A stretch of 64,000 nt of DNA from Peromyscus leucopus (GCF_004664715.2 NC_051065.1:147509487-147573486), one strand, 5' to 3'. Positions 47,577-62,894 are shown, counted from the stretch's first letter. A program made the numbers and translations. The notes: generated by a model not told the origin, from the sequence alone.

Positions 47577-48858
47577 ATTTTTATTTTTATTTTTATTTTT
47601 ATTTTTATTTTTATTTTTATTTTTATTTTATATAAGAGATTTTCTAATCGTTTTACAGATTAGCCACAAATTCCCCTGTCCTTCCTCTTCCCACCCCCCA
47701 GGCTTCTGCCCCAATTCACCCCCCATTCCCACCTCCTGCAAGGCAAGGTCTCCCCTGGGGAGTCAGCCCAGCCTGGTAGATTGAGTTGAGGCAGGTCCAG
47801 TCCCCTCCTCCCTACACCAAGGCTGAGCAAAATGTCTCAGCATAGGCCCTAAGTTCCAAAAAGCAGCAAGGACAGGTCCCGGTCCCACTGTCTGGGGCCT
47901 CCTAAACAGTTCAAGCTAATCAACTCTCTCACTTATCCAGAGGGCCTAGTCCAGTACCATGGGGGCTCCTCAGCTATTGGTTCACAGTTCATGTGTTTCC
48001 ACTAGTTTGGCTATTTGTCCCTGTGCTTTTTCCAATCATGGTCTCAATGTCTCTTGTTCATATAATCCCTCCTCTCTCTCGATGATTGGACTCCTGGAGC
48101 TCCATCTGGGGCTTGGCTGTGGATGTCTGCATCTGCTTCCATCAGTCATTGGATGAGAGTTCTATCATGACAGTTAGGGTGTTCGGCTATCCAATCACCA
48201 GAGTAGGTCAGCTCGGGTTTTCTCTTGACCATTTCCAGTAGTCAATTGTGGAGGTATCTTTGTGGATTTCTGGGGACCTCTCTAGCACTCTGCTTCTTCC
48301 TATTCCCATGGAGTCTTCATTTATCATGGTAACTCTTTCCTTGTTCTCCCACTCTGTTCCTGGTCCAGCTGGGATCTCCCGCTCCCGCTCTCTATACCAC
48401 TCTTGGGCATATACCTAAAGAATGCTCAATCATACCACAAGGACATATGCCCAACTATGTTCACAGCAGCATTATTTGTAATAGCCAGAACCTGGAAACA
48501 ACTTAGATGCCCTTCAACTGAAGAATGGATAAAGAAAATGTGGTACATGTACACAATGGATTGCTACTCAGCAGAGAAAAACAATGACATCATGAGGTTT
48601 GCAGGCAAATGGATGGAACTAGAAAAAAATCATCCTGAGTGAGGTAACCCAGACTCAGAATGTATTCACTCATAAGTGGATACTAGATGTAAAGCAGAGG
48701 ATAACCAGACTGCAACTGAAAATTCCAGGGAGGCTACCTAGTAAAGAGGACCCTAAGAAAGACACAGGGATCGCCCAATGACAGGGAAAATGGATGAGAT
48801 CTACATGAGAAAACTGGGGGGTGGGGGTAGTGGAGGGCAAGAGTCGGAGGAAAGAGAG
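47577..48858 (-). mobile_element. L1 with 5' inversion (twin priming) and target duplication
   Basis: 47577-48390 is L1 3' UTR in minus orientation starting from a (TTTTTA)n tail. 48391-48858 is adjoining ORF2 sequence in plus orientation ([20 protein letters not shown]). The ends of the two arms meet at the same L1 position (AGAGAGC). CACAAGTGCTTT (47565-47576) and CACATGTGCTTT (48859-48870) flank it. The site is uninterrupted at about 43610 in the other copy. Confidence 0.9.
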
Positions 48859-49037
48859 CACATGTGCTTTCTGTGTGTTCACAAAAGGCTCTCTAGAATA
48901 GTGGCTGGCGGGGAGAAAATGCTTCCTTTTTGAATGAACAAATAGATGAATAAGGACAAATGTGAGCCAATGTTCTCAAAAATGGAAGAGTCTCTGACCC
49001 TGCTGCCTAAAATTCTGCAGACATGGAGAATTTACTA

Positions 49038-49187
49038 GAGTCTGGGTGCAGTGTCAAATGCCTTTAATCCCAGCACTGGGGAAGGAAAGGCATGAGGATC
49101 TTTGTGAGTATGAGACCAGCCTGGTCTACATAGTGAGATCTAGGACAGCCATCTACATAGTGAGACCCCGACTCCAGAAGAGAGAGG

Positions 49188-49254
<67 letters not shown>
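49038..49254 (+). repeat. B1 SINE with expanded (GA)n tail
   Basis: It is the same insertion as 43797-43945. The GA tract is about 75 bp here, against about 16 bp there. Confidence 0.92.
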
Positions 49255-49256
<2 letters not shown>

Positions 49257-49384
49257 TACTAAGACCCTGGTTTATATATACAATTCCAAGCTCCCATGTT
49301 TGACCCTACAAGGACCTCTCTAGCTATCTCCATGATTATGGATTCCACTCCAACCACGTCACGTATCCATAGAGAATGTTTGAT

Positions 49385-49530
49385 TCAAGAGAGCTGCATC
49401 ATCTCACTAACTGACCTATAATAACCATCATAAGATAACGTCACTCCAGCCCCATCCTTTAATATTTGGGTGATAATTTAGCACAACATAAAATCTCTTC
49501 TTGCCACTGGGTTCCTATGAGTGCCAGAGC
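49385..49530 (-). pseudogene. Clec4a: Broken Clec4a-like exon 6 (second decayed copy)
   Basis: It starts after CTTTCAG and reads LWHS-stop-EPSGKKRF. The GEP glycine codon is TAG (49515-49517). It then reads YVVLNYHPNIKGWGWSD, followed by a one-base insertion relative to 44073-44219 that shifts the tail. The C before VVLNY is also lost (Tyr). It is a clear pseudogene. Confidence 0.75.
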
Positions 49531-50514
49531 CTGAAAGAGAAAAAGATGAGAGTAATTCTCACAATAATATTTGAAAAGGGATATAGGCAATAGGGGTCTG
49601 AAAGCTGTGAGTGAACTTTGTGGAAATCAAGGTCATGTGTGCCCAAGTTACCCCTCCCCCACTACGCATGCATTTTCTCCTCCATTTGAATCTCTGGCTT
49701 TCCTTTGAAAACTGAGCCCACAGCACCTTATTGTATTGTGTAGTATGTAGGTAAGTATCCCAAAGGCTCACCTCTATTTGATCATTCCTACACCCTTTCT
49801 GAGACTTTCTTATCGGATGAAAATATTTCACATCAGTACAATGGGTGGATAGTTTTATCCTTTTCTAAATAACATTTTTACTTACTCTTTGAAAATTTAA
49901 TACAGCATATTTTGATCATATTTTTTTTCCTGTTCCCACTTTTTCTGGATCTTCCCCAAACTCCCTACCCACCCAACTTCATGTTTATTTTCTCTCATTA
50001 AAAGAACAAAAACCATGGAGTCCATTTGTGTTTGTCGACTGCTCCTGAGCATGGGGCCTGCCCTGGAGTGTGGTGGACATACCTGGTGACACTCCACTAG
50101 GGAAAGCTGGTTTTCCTCCTTCCAGAAGCTATCAATGGGAAGAACATCTCTGTTAGGGTGGGACTCTGTGCCCACGTCCCCTCCTCCATGCTGGGATTTG
50201 GTCTGACTTGAGCTTGTGCAGGTCTAATGTATGCTGTCACAGTCTCTGTGAGCTCATGTGCCCTTCTTAATGGAACGATTCAGAACCTGAGGAACTAACT
50301 ATAATATACACGCCTCTTATTTATTATAACTTGGGCAAGTGATTTAATTTCTGGTATTCTCAGTTCCCTATCTTAAAATTTGAGACTACAGTACTATGGT
50401 AATAAGTTGTCACATCACACACTTGTATGAGAGATGAGGGATTTCCCACTGGGATATACCACATGAGAATGAGAAACCACAGAATCACTTGGGTCACATA
50501 CAGAGATGCAACAT

Positions 50515-50592
50515 CTTTTTTTTTAAAAAAAAAACTGTGTAGCCCAGGCTGGCCTCAAACTCATGATCATCCTGCCTCCGCCTCCTTCAGCA
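50515..50592 (-). repeat. Partial B1 SINE
   Basis: It reads TGTGTAGCCCAGGCTGGCCT, then TCATCCTGCCTCC, after a T/A-rich start. Confidence 0.7.
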
Positions 50593-50918
50593 AATCCTAC
50601 TGGCCAGAGATACATCTTAAAAGGAAAAGACAAGAATTGTAGTGTTTGAACCTACTCAGCACAATACGTAAATACTATGAAGTGGGGAACTCAAAGGGGA
50701 TGGAAAGACCTAGGAAGGAGAGGAGAAGAGGAACTGTGCTGTGAGAGAACTCTGTCCTGAGACACTCTGCAGCAAACATAAGTTCATGCACTTCTGTATG
50801 CAAACGTGGTTTCAGGCGAACCAGACAACGTGAGCAAACACTTAAGACATGACAGTGTCCATTTTGACTGAACAGCCAAGTTCTGGCATAACATTCAGGA
50901 GGACCATTGGCCCCTCAC

Positions 50919-51430
50919 TGTAGCAGGAATCTTAAAATTTTCTTTTTAATAAAATCAAACCTGAGCCAAATATTGGGGTGAACACTGGAAGATCAGAGAG
51001 CCAGAACAAGCCACAGCTACCTCACCTTGCCAGATCCTCAGCTGGTCTTGTTTCCTTAGACTGGAGGCCTCTGAGTCCTCATCCAAAATGAATCTCAGCT
51101 GAACTGTGCTGCTAGAAGCCTGAAAGCTTAACCAGCCAAATGATTCTAGTTTCTGGTCCTCACGCCTTATATACCTTTCAGCTTTCTACCATCACTCCCT
51201 GGGATTAAAGGCTCACTTTCTGGAATTAAAGGCGTGTGTCACCATGCCTGGCCAATTCCAATGTGGCCTTGAACTCACAGAGATTTAGAGGGATTTCTGC
51301 CTCTGGAGTGCTAGGATTAAAGTAGTGAGTGCCACCATTTTCTAGCCTTTGTATCTAGTGGCTGTTCTGTCTCTGACCCCACTAAGTTTATTAGGGTGTA
51401 CAATATTTTAGGAAACACAATACCACCACA
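50919..51430 (-). mobile_element. Solo LTR (512 bp) with perfect 6-bp target duplication
   Basis: It is the same family as 20260-20782, inverted (plus strand TGTAGCAGGAATC ... AATACCACCACA). CCTCAC flanks both sides (50913-50918 and 51431-51436). The empty site is at about 45915 in the other copy. Confidence 0.92.
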
Positions 51431-52040
51431 CCTCACCATTGTGTGGGCTCCCAATTCAAACTCTGACACCTTCAGCAAGTGGGAAGGCAAAGCTCACATC
51501 CCGGTCCTTCTGAAGCTGCTCCTCTGAGCTCTCTGCTTCCCACTGTCTTCATAACTCAGTCATGGGCACTCTCCACTCACTGGGCCACTGGCCACATCCT
51601 GACACAGCTCTGGTTAGCAGCTGTGGGAGAAGGGTTCTCTCTCCTCATGTCTGTCTTCCCTTGATCCCTGCACTGCTGAGCAGGAGCCTTGTGAGTTCAC
51701 AGAACTGTTGGGAACAGTTGGGAGAATTAATGGATCACAATATACCAGAGGGGAAACTTAAACTAGTTGCTAAAAATGGGATCATTTGAGTCCCTCCTGC
51801 AAATGTCTTCCAGCTCACACCCACATGCTCAGCCTTCAGCTCTTCCAAACACTTCCTTTCTTGAAATCTCCTCTGACTACTCCCATGTTCATACACATAA
51901 CAAGCAAACAGCACATGTTTTGCTGCCTTGAGGACCAGCCTCCAGCAGCACAGGGCTTGAGGGGGAGGCTACAGATCCAGGGGACCTAGAATTTTTTATC
52001 TGAGGGAGTAAAACTTAACCTTTTGGGGCCTGCTAGAGGG

Positions 52041-52041
<1 letters not shown>

Positions 52042-52080
<39 letters not shown>
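52042..52080. repeat. (CA)n microsatellite
   Basis: A perfect CA tract. Confidence 0.95.
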
Positions 52081-52229
52081 ATCTTTCTATCATCTCTCTC
52101 AGTTCTTCATTTCTTTTCTTACCTCTTTCTATAAATATTCCTTCTGTCTCTCTTGATGTCTTCATTCTAACTAACTTGATTTTTTCCCTTATATCTTAAA
52201 TACCCCATTAGAGTCTTTCAAGCAAATAT

Positions 52230-52505
52230 AAAATTATAAGGCGGTTACATTCTATTTTTCAGTGAATGATTACAATGAATACAAATAAAAACATGTTTCT
52301 CATTTCCCTTACATGATTAAAACAAAATCATCCCAAGAACCCACATGCATTCACCTCTAAGTAACTTGTTGTAGTTTAACAGAGTATAAGCAATCAGGGC
52401 ATTTTCTCAGCCAGTTCTTTTCCTGGCAGGCTGTATACTGTGGTTACAAAGATAGAACCAATCATTTTATTATTTATCTCTAAAAGTAAACTTATAAGAA
52501 ATCTT
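52230..52505. repeat. Low-copy segment shared with 5530-5810
   Basis: It is homologous to the sequence right of the 4.1-5.5 kb block. It shows that this end of the window is a mosaic of cluster segments. Confidence 0.6.
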
Positions 52506-52507
52506 AG

Positions 52508-52670
52508 AAAGGGGCTGGAGAGATGGCTCAGAGGTTAAGAGGACTGGCTGTTCTTCCAGAGGTCCTGAGTTCAATTCCCAGATGGTGGATCCCAATCATC
52601 TGTAATGAGATCTGGTGCCCTCTTCTGGCATGCAGGCAGAACACTATATATACAAAAAATAAATGGTTAT
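52508..52670 (+). repeat. B2 SINE
   Basis: GGCTGGAGAGATGGCTCAGA, AGTTCAATTCCCAGATGGTG and an AAATAAAT tail are present. The switch to Clec4a 3'-flank homology is immediately after it. Confidence 0.93.
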
Positions 52671-52674
52671 ATCT

Positions 52675-54491
52675 GGGATGGTGATGGTGCACATTTTCCT
52701 GTTCACAAATATCTGTATTCATATCTTTTATACCTGACCTGTCGAAGAAAGACTTTATCTAGACTTTTACCCAGTTCATAGGAGGCTACCTCTCTAATTC
52801 TTTGGAATTCCTGGAGCTATTGGGAAGGCTGCTTTATGATGGTAGGTCATGAAGCTTTATGCTGCTCAGTTCTTTCACAGTTCATGCTAACAAGACAATT
52901 CATATTGGGAGCTCACCATTTCAGAAACACTGACCGTGCTATTAAAGTGTGCTGGCTTTGAGCCATGAGATGCTCACCCTGGCAGGGAAGTGATGCTGAA
53001 GGCTGAGTTCAATCTCTTATAAACCAAACAATCACACCTATATAATGAACCCTGATTAATCTCTGAACATCAGAGCCCAGATGAGTGCCCCCTGGTTGGC
53101 CTATTCTGTATACTGTCTCTTATTAACATTGTGGAAAAAGATGCATAAATGGGGTCAATGGAAGTTCCCTATTTGGGACCCTCCCTGACCTTGCCTGGGA
53201 TGTCCCTCCCTTTAGTTCTGCTTTGTGTTCTTCTACATAACAAAACTATAATACTAATATAGCAGAATCATTAGTTCAATGTGTCATCCTACAACTTATA
53301 AATCTGCAGGTATCAAGGGATCCTGGGACTCTGCAGACAGTTGACTTGAAGTAATGAAATCCTTGGGAACTCCTGAACTTGAAGCTCGAGTCTGAAATGA
53401 GGACAGTCTTTGGAGTCATGGCCTAAACTTGTAGAATAATTTAATTAGTAAATTAAATTTTTTCAGCTGTGGCTTATCAGAACAGTCATTAGAAACATTT
53501 TGGGGATAGCTGAGGAAATACAGGCAAGATCACACATCACCTGAGAAAAGAGTTGTTAAATTTTCTAAGAGTGATAGTGGTATAGTTTTTTTGTACAATG
53601 ACAATTTCAGATGATATATACTGAAATATTGACTGAAGTGTAATGTATCAAACTAACTCTCAAGTACCCTATCAAGTAACATTTTCATATATGTGCACAT
53701 ACTTAAATGTCCAATTATCTAAATGTCAACAATTGATGATACCATCCAGCCAACTTCTGTTTCAAAATACTTCTGACAAGAAGTTGAAAAGCCTTCCCAA
53801 GTGTTAAGCAGCATACAGGCTCCCAGGGGACATGTGGGTCTCCTTAATGTCCATCCACAGGGCAGAGGCTGTCCCTAACATGGCCTGTACCAACCTGAGA
53901 CACGAAAAATCATGGGTGTGGCAGTAGAATGTTGTTCATCGTCTTCTTAAACTTGATGTGGAAAAAGTCCACCCAGCCAGGATCAGCCACCATTAGAGGC
54001 CCACTTCAGCCTCACAGCACCCACAGTACCTGACACACTAGCCATGGGGACCAAGATCCTGAATGGGTCCTGGTAGTGCAGGTATTGGGGGACACGAGAA
54101 AATGCTGATGGAAGGGCACAAACTGCCAGAGAAAATGTGAGTAAGCACTGAGGATAAAAGTGACAATAGGTACCAATGTCACCCTGTCTGTCTGAATTTG
54201 TTTAAGAAGATCTTAAATGTTCTAACACCACACACATACAAAACAGAAAACAATGTTAGGTAATAGAGGCTGCTGTTAACTTGATTGTGGTAGCCATTGC
54301 CCAATACATTTCCATATCAAGTCAAGATATTGTAATGTAAATATATATATTTTATTTGTCAATTATACATCGATAAATCCAAAGACAGAGGAACAAAGAG
54401 AGAGAAAAATGGGTAGAGGAACCAAACCATACAAAATTATCATCAAATAACACTTTAGGAATCTAAGAATGGACACAGAGTCTCTGGTATA
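52675..54491. repeat. Clec4a 3' flank without its gene (orphan copy)
   Basis: It is homologous to 10010-11870 and 20145-23690, and its right part also to 58612-59410. It includes the GC-richer block (53810-54150). It stops inside the 3' UTR equivalent at the LTR at 54492, and no exon 6 follows. Confidence 0.75.
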
Positions 54492-55057
54492 TGTAGCATG
54501 AATCTTAAAGAGTCTTTATTAATAAAATCAAACCTGAGCCAGGTATGGGGTGAACACTGAAAGATCAGAGAGACAGAACAAGCCACAGCTGACCTCATCT
54601 GGCCAATTTCTCAGATGATCTTGTTTTCTCAGACTGGAAGCCTCTGTGTCCTCGTATCTGAATGGCTCTCAACTGAACTGTGCTGCTACAAAGCCTAAAA
54701 GCTTAACAAGCCAAATGCTTCTAGTTTCTGGTCCTCACGCCTTATATACCTTTCTGCTTTCTACCATCACTCCCTGGGATTAAAGGCTAGCTTTCTGGGA
54801 TTAAAGGTGTGAGTCACCATGCTTGGCTGTATGCTTGAACAGATGGATTTCTGCCTCTGAAATGCTAGGATTAAAGGCATGTGCTACCATTTCCTCTCTT
54901 TTTGTCTAAAATTTTAAAAAGCTTATAACTAATACAAGAAAAACTATCTAATAAGTGTATACAATATATACAGTCAAAAAATTCCATTATATATATTAAC
55001 AATGTCCAGTCCAGTAACATTTGATAAACTCAAAAAGATTTCATTACTTATCCTATT
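54492..55057 (-). mobile_element. LTR-family element, right end unresolved
   Basis: It begins TGTAGCATGAATCTTAAAG, matching the start of 50919-51430, after a candidate target site GGTATA (54486-54491). It keeps LTR similarity to about 54895, then becomes AT-rich and is split by the L1 at 55073. The matching right end is not seen and may be in gap 3. Confidence 0.6.
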
Positions 55058-55072
55058 TAAAACAAGTAGTTC

Positions 55073-58010
55073 TTTTTTTTTTATCTTGCAAAATAGCTAG
55101 TTCTTCACAATTCTTGGTTAATCTCTCTTGTATTCTACCTTCTGTGTTTACAAAATTTTTTTACTTTTTTTAAAATTTTTTTACAATAAATAAAATCTAC
55201 GTATCAGCCATGAATTCCCGAGTTCTCCCCCCTCCCTCTCCCCTCCCCCTTTTCCCCAGCACACCCCCCATTCCCACCTCCTCCAGGGCAAAGCCTCTCC
55301 CGAGGACTGAGATCAACCTGATAGACTCAGTCCAGGCAGGTCCAGTCCCCTCCTCCCATGCAGAGCTAAGCGACCCTGCATAAGCTCCTGGTTTCAAACA
55401 GCCAACTCATGCAATGAGCACAGGACCCGGTACCACTGCCTGGATGCATCCCAAACAGTTCAAGCTAATCAACTGTCTCACCTATTCAGAGGGCCTGATC
55501 CAGTTGGGGGCCCCTCAGTCATTGGTTCATAGTTCATGTGTTTCCATTTGTTTGGCTATTTGTCCCTGTGCTTTATCCAACCTTGGTCTCAACAATTCTC
55601 GCTCACATAAGCCCTCCTCTTTTTCACTAATTGGACTCCTGGACCTCCACCCATGGCCTAGCCATGGATTTCTGCATCCAGATCCCTCAGTCGTTGGATG
55701 GGGTTTCTAGCACAACAATTAGGGTGTTTGGCCATGCCATCACCAGAGTAGGTCAATTCAGGCAGTCTCTCAACCATTGCCCGCAGTCTATTGTGGTGGT
55801 ATCTTTGTGGATTTCTGTGGGCCTCTCTAGCACTTTGCTTCTTCCTATTCTCATGTGGTCTTCATTTACCATGGTCTCCTATTTCCTTGTTCTCCCTCTC
55901 TGTTCTTGATCAAGCTGGGATCTCCCGCTCCCCCAAGCTCTCTTTCCCTCCACCCTCGCCCTTCATTACCCCCACTAGCGTGCAGGCTGTTCGTGAAGAT
56001 CTCCTCCATTTCTCCATCATTGGGTGATCCCTGTGTCTTTCTTGGGGTCCCATTTCCAAATAACCTCCCTGGTGATGTGAGTGGCAGTCCAGTCATCCTT
56101 GTTCCACATCTAGTATCCTCCTATGAGTGAGTACATACCATGTTTGTCTTTCTGAGTCTGGATTACCTCACTCAAGATGTTTTTTTCTAGATCCATCCAT
56201 TTGCCTGCAAACCTCATGATGTCACTTTTTTCTCTGCTGAGTAGTATTCCATTGTGTATATGTACCACATTTTCTTTATCCATTCTTCAGTTGAAGGGCA
56301 TCTAGGTTGTTTCCAGGTTCTGGCTATTACAAACAATGCTGATATGAACATAGCTGAGCAAGTACTCTTGTGGTATGATTGAGCATTCCTTGGGTATATG
56401 CCCAAGAGTGGTATAGCTGGATCTTGGGGGAGATTGATTCCCAATTTTCTAAGAAAGTGCCATACTGATTTCCAAAGTGACTGTACAAGCTTGCATTCCC
56501 ACCAGCAGTGGAGGAGAGTTCCCCTAGCTCATCCCCTCCAGCATAAGGTGTCTTCACCATTCTGACAGGTGTAAGGTGGTATCTCAGAGTCATTTTGATT
56601 TGCATTTCCCTGATGATTAGGGATGTTGAGCAATTCCTTAAATGTCTTTCAGCCATTTGAGTTTCCCTTTGTTGAGAATTCTCTGTTTAGTTCTATAGCC
56701 CATTTCTTAATTGGACTGTTGGGCATTTTGATGTCTAACTTCTTGAGTTCCTTATATATTCTGGATATCAGTCCTCTGTCAGATGTGGGATTGGTGAAGA
56801 CCTTTTTCCATTCCGTAGGCTGTCGCTTTGCCTTGTTGACCATATCCTTTGCTCTACAAAAAGCTTCTCAGTTTCAAGAGGTCCCATTGATTGATTGTTT
56901 CTCTCAGTGTCTGTGCTACTGGTGTTATATTTAGGAAGTGATCTCCTATGCCAATGTGTTCAAGACTACTTCCCTACTTTCTCTTCTAGCAGGTTCAGAG
57001 TAGCTGGATTTATGTTGAGGTCCCTGATCCACTTGGACTTAAGTTTTGTGCACAGTGACAGATATGGATCTATTTGCAGCCTTCTACATGTTGATATCCA
57101 GTTATGCCAGCACCATTTGTTGAAGATGCTTTCTTTTTTCCATTGTACACTTTTGGCTTCTTTATCAAAAATTATATGTTCATGGGTGTGCGGATTAATA
57201 TCAGGGTCTTCGATTCAATTCCATTGGTCCACATGTAGGTTTTTATGCCAATACCAAGCTGTTTTTATTACTGTAGCTCCATAATAGAGCTTGAAGTCAG
57301 AGATCATGATGCCTCCAGAGGTTGTTTTATTGTACAGGATTCTTTTGGCTATCCTGGGTTTTTCGTTTTTTCCATATGAAGTTGAGTATAATTCTTTCCA
57401 GGTCTGTAAAGAATTGTGTTGGTATTTTGATGGGGATTTCACTGAATCTGTATACTGCTTTTGGTAAAATTGCCATTTACTATGTTAATCCTACCTATCC
57501 ATGAGCATGGGAGATCTTTCCATTTTATGACATCTTCTTCAATTTCTTTTTTCAGGGACTTAAAGTTCTTGTCATATAGGTCCTTCACTTGCTTGGTTAT
57601 TTTATGTCATTTGTGGCTATTGTAAAGGGTGATGCATCTCTGATTTCCTTCTCAGCCTCTTTGTCAATTGTATATAGGAGGACTACTGATTTTTTTGAGT
57701 TGATCTTATATCCTGCTACGTTGCTGAAGGTGTTTATAAGCTGTATCAGTTCCTTGGTGGAATCTTTGGGATCACTCAAGTATAGTATCATGTCATCTGC
57801 AAATAGGGAAAGCTTGACTTCTTCCTTTCCAATTTGTATCCCCTTAATCTCCTTATGTAGTCTAATTGCTCTGGCTAGAACTTCAAGTACTATATTGAAT
57901 AAGTATGGGGAGAGCGGACAGCCTTGCCTCGTTCCTGATTTTAGTGGAATTGCTTTGAGTTTCTCTCCATTTAATTTGATGTTGGCTTGCTATAAATTGT
58001 CTTTATTATG
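55073..58010 (-). mobile_element. 5'-truncated L1 with 15-bp target duplication and possible 3' transduction
   Basis: It is flanked by TAAAACAAGTAGTTC at 55058-55072 and 58011-58025. Reading the element 5' to 3' (right to left) there are ORF2 pieces ([43 protein letters not shown]), then 3' UTR, an A-rich end near 55150-55190, about 65-70 nt of non-L1 sequence, and a final 10-A tail at 55073-55082. Frames are broken, so it is not active. Confidence 0.9.
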
Positions 58011-58109
58011 TAAAACAAGTAGTTCCGTTTTAAAAGTATTTTTCTTTTTCATAATAGATTCAAAAGATACCTTTTGTCATTTTTATGTCTTCCCCTTCTA
58101 TTTTAGAGG

Positions 58110-58609
58110 NNNNNNNNNNNNNNNNNNNNNNNNNNNNNNNNNNNNNNNNNNNNNNNNNNNNNNNNNNNNNNNNNNNNNNNNNNNNNNNNNNNNNNNNNNN
58201 NNNNNNNNNNNNNNNNNNNNNNNNNNNNNNNNNNNNNNNNNNNNNNNNNNNNNNNNNNNNNNNNNNNNNNNNNNNNNNNNNNNNNNNNNNNNNNNNNNNN
58301 NNNNNNNNNNNNNNNNNNNNNNNNNNNNNNNNNNNNNNNNNNNNNNNNNNNNNNNNNNNNNNNNNNNNNNNNNNNNNNNNNNNNNNNNNNNNNNNNNNNN
58401 NNNNNNNNNNNNNNNNNNNNNNNNNNNNNNNNNNNNNNNNNNNNNNNNNNNNNNNNNNNNNNNNNNNNNNNNNNNNNNNNNNNNNNNNNNNNNNNNNNNN
58501 NNNNNNNNNNNNNNNNNNNNNNNNNNNNNNNNNNNNNNNNNNNNNNNNNNNNNNNNNNNNNNNNNNNNNNNNNNNNNNNNNNNNNNNNNNNNNNNNNNNN
58601 NNNNNNNNN
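58110..58609. other. Assembly gap, 500 N
   Basis: It is exactly 500 N, between the LTR/L1 insertion complex and a second copy of the Clec4a 3' flank. Confidence 0.99.
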
Positions 58610-58611
58610 CA

Positions 58612-59410
58612 TATCAAATTATCTAAATGTCAACATTTGATGATACCATCCAGCCAACTTCTGTTTCAAAATATTTCTGACAAGAAGTTGAAAAGGCTTC
58701 CCAAGTGTTAAGTAGCATACAGGCTCCCAAGGGACATGTGGGTCTCCTTAATGTCCATCCACAGGGCAGAGGCTGTCCCTAACATGGCCTGTACGAACCT
58801 GAGACACCAAAAATCATGGGAGTGCTATCATCTTCTTAGACTTGCTGTTGATAAAGGTCACCCAGCCCAGGATCAGCCACCATCAGAGGCCCACATCAGC
58901 CTCACGGCACCCACAGCACCTCACACACTAGCCATGGGGACCAAGATGCTGAATGGTTCCTGGCAGTGCAGGTATTGGGGGACACAAGAAAATGCTGATG
59001 GAAGGGCACAAACTGCCAGAGAAAGTGTGAGTAAGCACTGAGGATCAAAGTGACGATAGGTAACAATGTGACCCTGTCTGTCTGAATTTGCTAAAGAAGA
59101 TCTTAAATGTTCTAACACCACACACATACAAAACAGACAACTATGTTAGGTAACAAAGGGTGTTGTTAACCTGACTGTGGTAGCCATTGCCCAATACATT
59201 TCCATTTAAGTCAAGGCAGTATAACTTAAATATACATAATTTATTTGTCAATTATACATCAATAAATCCAAAGACAGAAGAACATAGAGAAATGGGTAGA
59301 GGGTCTGCATCATGCAATTCTATCATCAAATAAGACTTTAGGAGTCTAAGAATGGACACAGAGGCTGGATTGCTTCTACATATGCACAGAGGATCCTGTA
59401 GAGTCTCTGG
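58612..59410. repeat. Clec4a 3' flank of the right-hand gene
   Basis: It aligns with 53705-54491. It contains the GC-richer block (58715-59045, copy 4) with its own stops and a 37-bp-scale deletion relative to copy 3. Confidence 0.75.
59240..59245 (-). terminator. Poly(A) signal AATAAA of the right-hand gene
   Basis: AATAAA on the minus strand, about 375 nt past the stop codon at 59619. Its position is conserved with 23521. Confidence 0.55.
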
Positions 59411-59618
59411 TATATGGGGAATTCTCACTATATAAAGAGTAATGGATGAATAAAGAAGTATATATGGGGACCAGTATTATCTATCATATCTATCATATGT
59501 AAAACTATTGGCTGCCTACCTAAATTTCTATGGACATCTCTTCCACAAGAAAATCTTTTCAGGTGTCCATGTAGTGCTGGATAAAAATGCAATCCCATGT
59601 CTGTGGAGAATGCTCAAT

Positions 59619-62274
<2,656 letters not shown>

Positions 62275-62816
62275 CTTTGGGGGAAGAAGGAAATGTAAGT
62301 GCAATGTCATAAAGTCACTTTAAAAGCTGCATGAGGTGGAGACCACATGGAAGCTGGGGCTCCAGACTTCTCAAGATACAACAAGGGCCCCTCTCTGTCA
62401 GGTGCCAAGCAACCCCAGTCTATTTCTGTTGACACCAGTGTCAGGGCCCCTTTATCCTAATGGGGTGCTGTCAGGAAAGCTGAGTGTAAGAACACTCAGA
62501 CGCCCAAGATGTAATGCCAAATGGTCTGGGTCTCCAAAGAATAGAACTCATCATACCAAAAACCAGAAGTTCTCATATTACATAAATATACACATATTTA
62601 TACGTGAAATAATAGATCTCATTAACCAAGGCAGCAAATTTTCAGAGTTAGCAGACAGATATTTTTAATTAGTGATGGTAAAAGTGGGAGTCAATATATT
62701 ACAACATGCAAGATAATTAATTATAGGTTTAATATAAAAATTTTAATGCCCATGATATATGTTTCAGGACAAAAATAGAAAGATTCTGGAAAAAGTTTTT
62801 AAAACATGTAAAACAA

Positions 62817-62894
62817 TTCTGTGAGTTTAAGGCCAGTCTGGTCTACAGAGCAAGATGGAGGATTGGCACCAAAACTACACAGAGAAACCCTATC

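Larger units (their letters stand above)
47339..51985. repeat. Second tandem pair, right copy
   Basis: It is homologous to 43370-46828. It has its own insertions (L1 at 47577, LTR at 50919) and lacks the left copy's LTR, B2 and two B1 elements. The poly(A) signal equivalent is at 47444-47449 (minus). Confidence 0.85.

Noticed and set aside
57589..58626. 345-codon plus-strand frame
   Set aside because: It is antisense L1 that then runs through 500 N translated as X.
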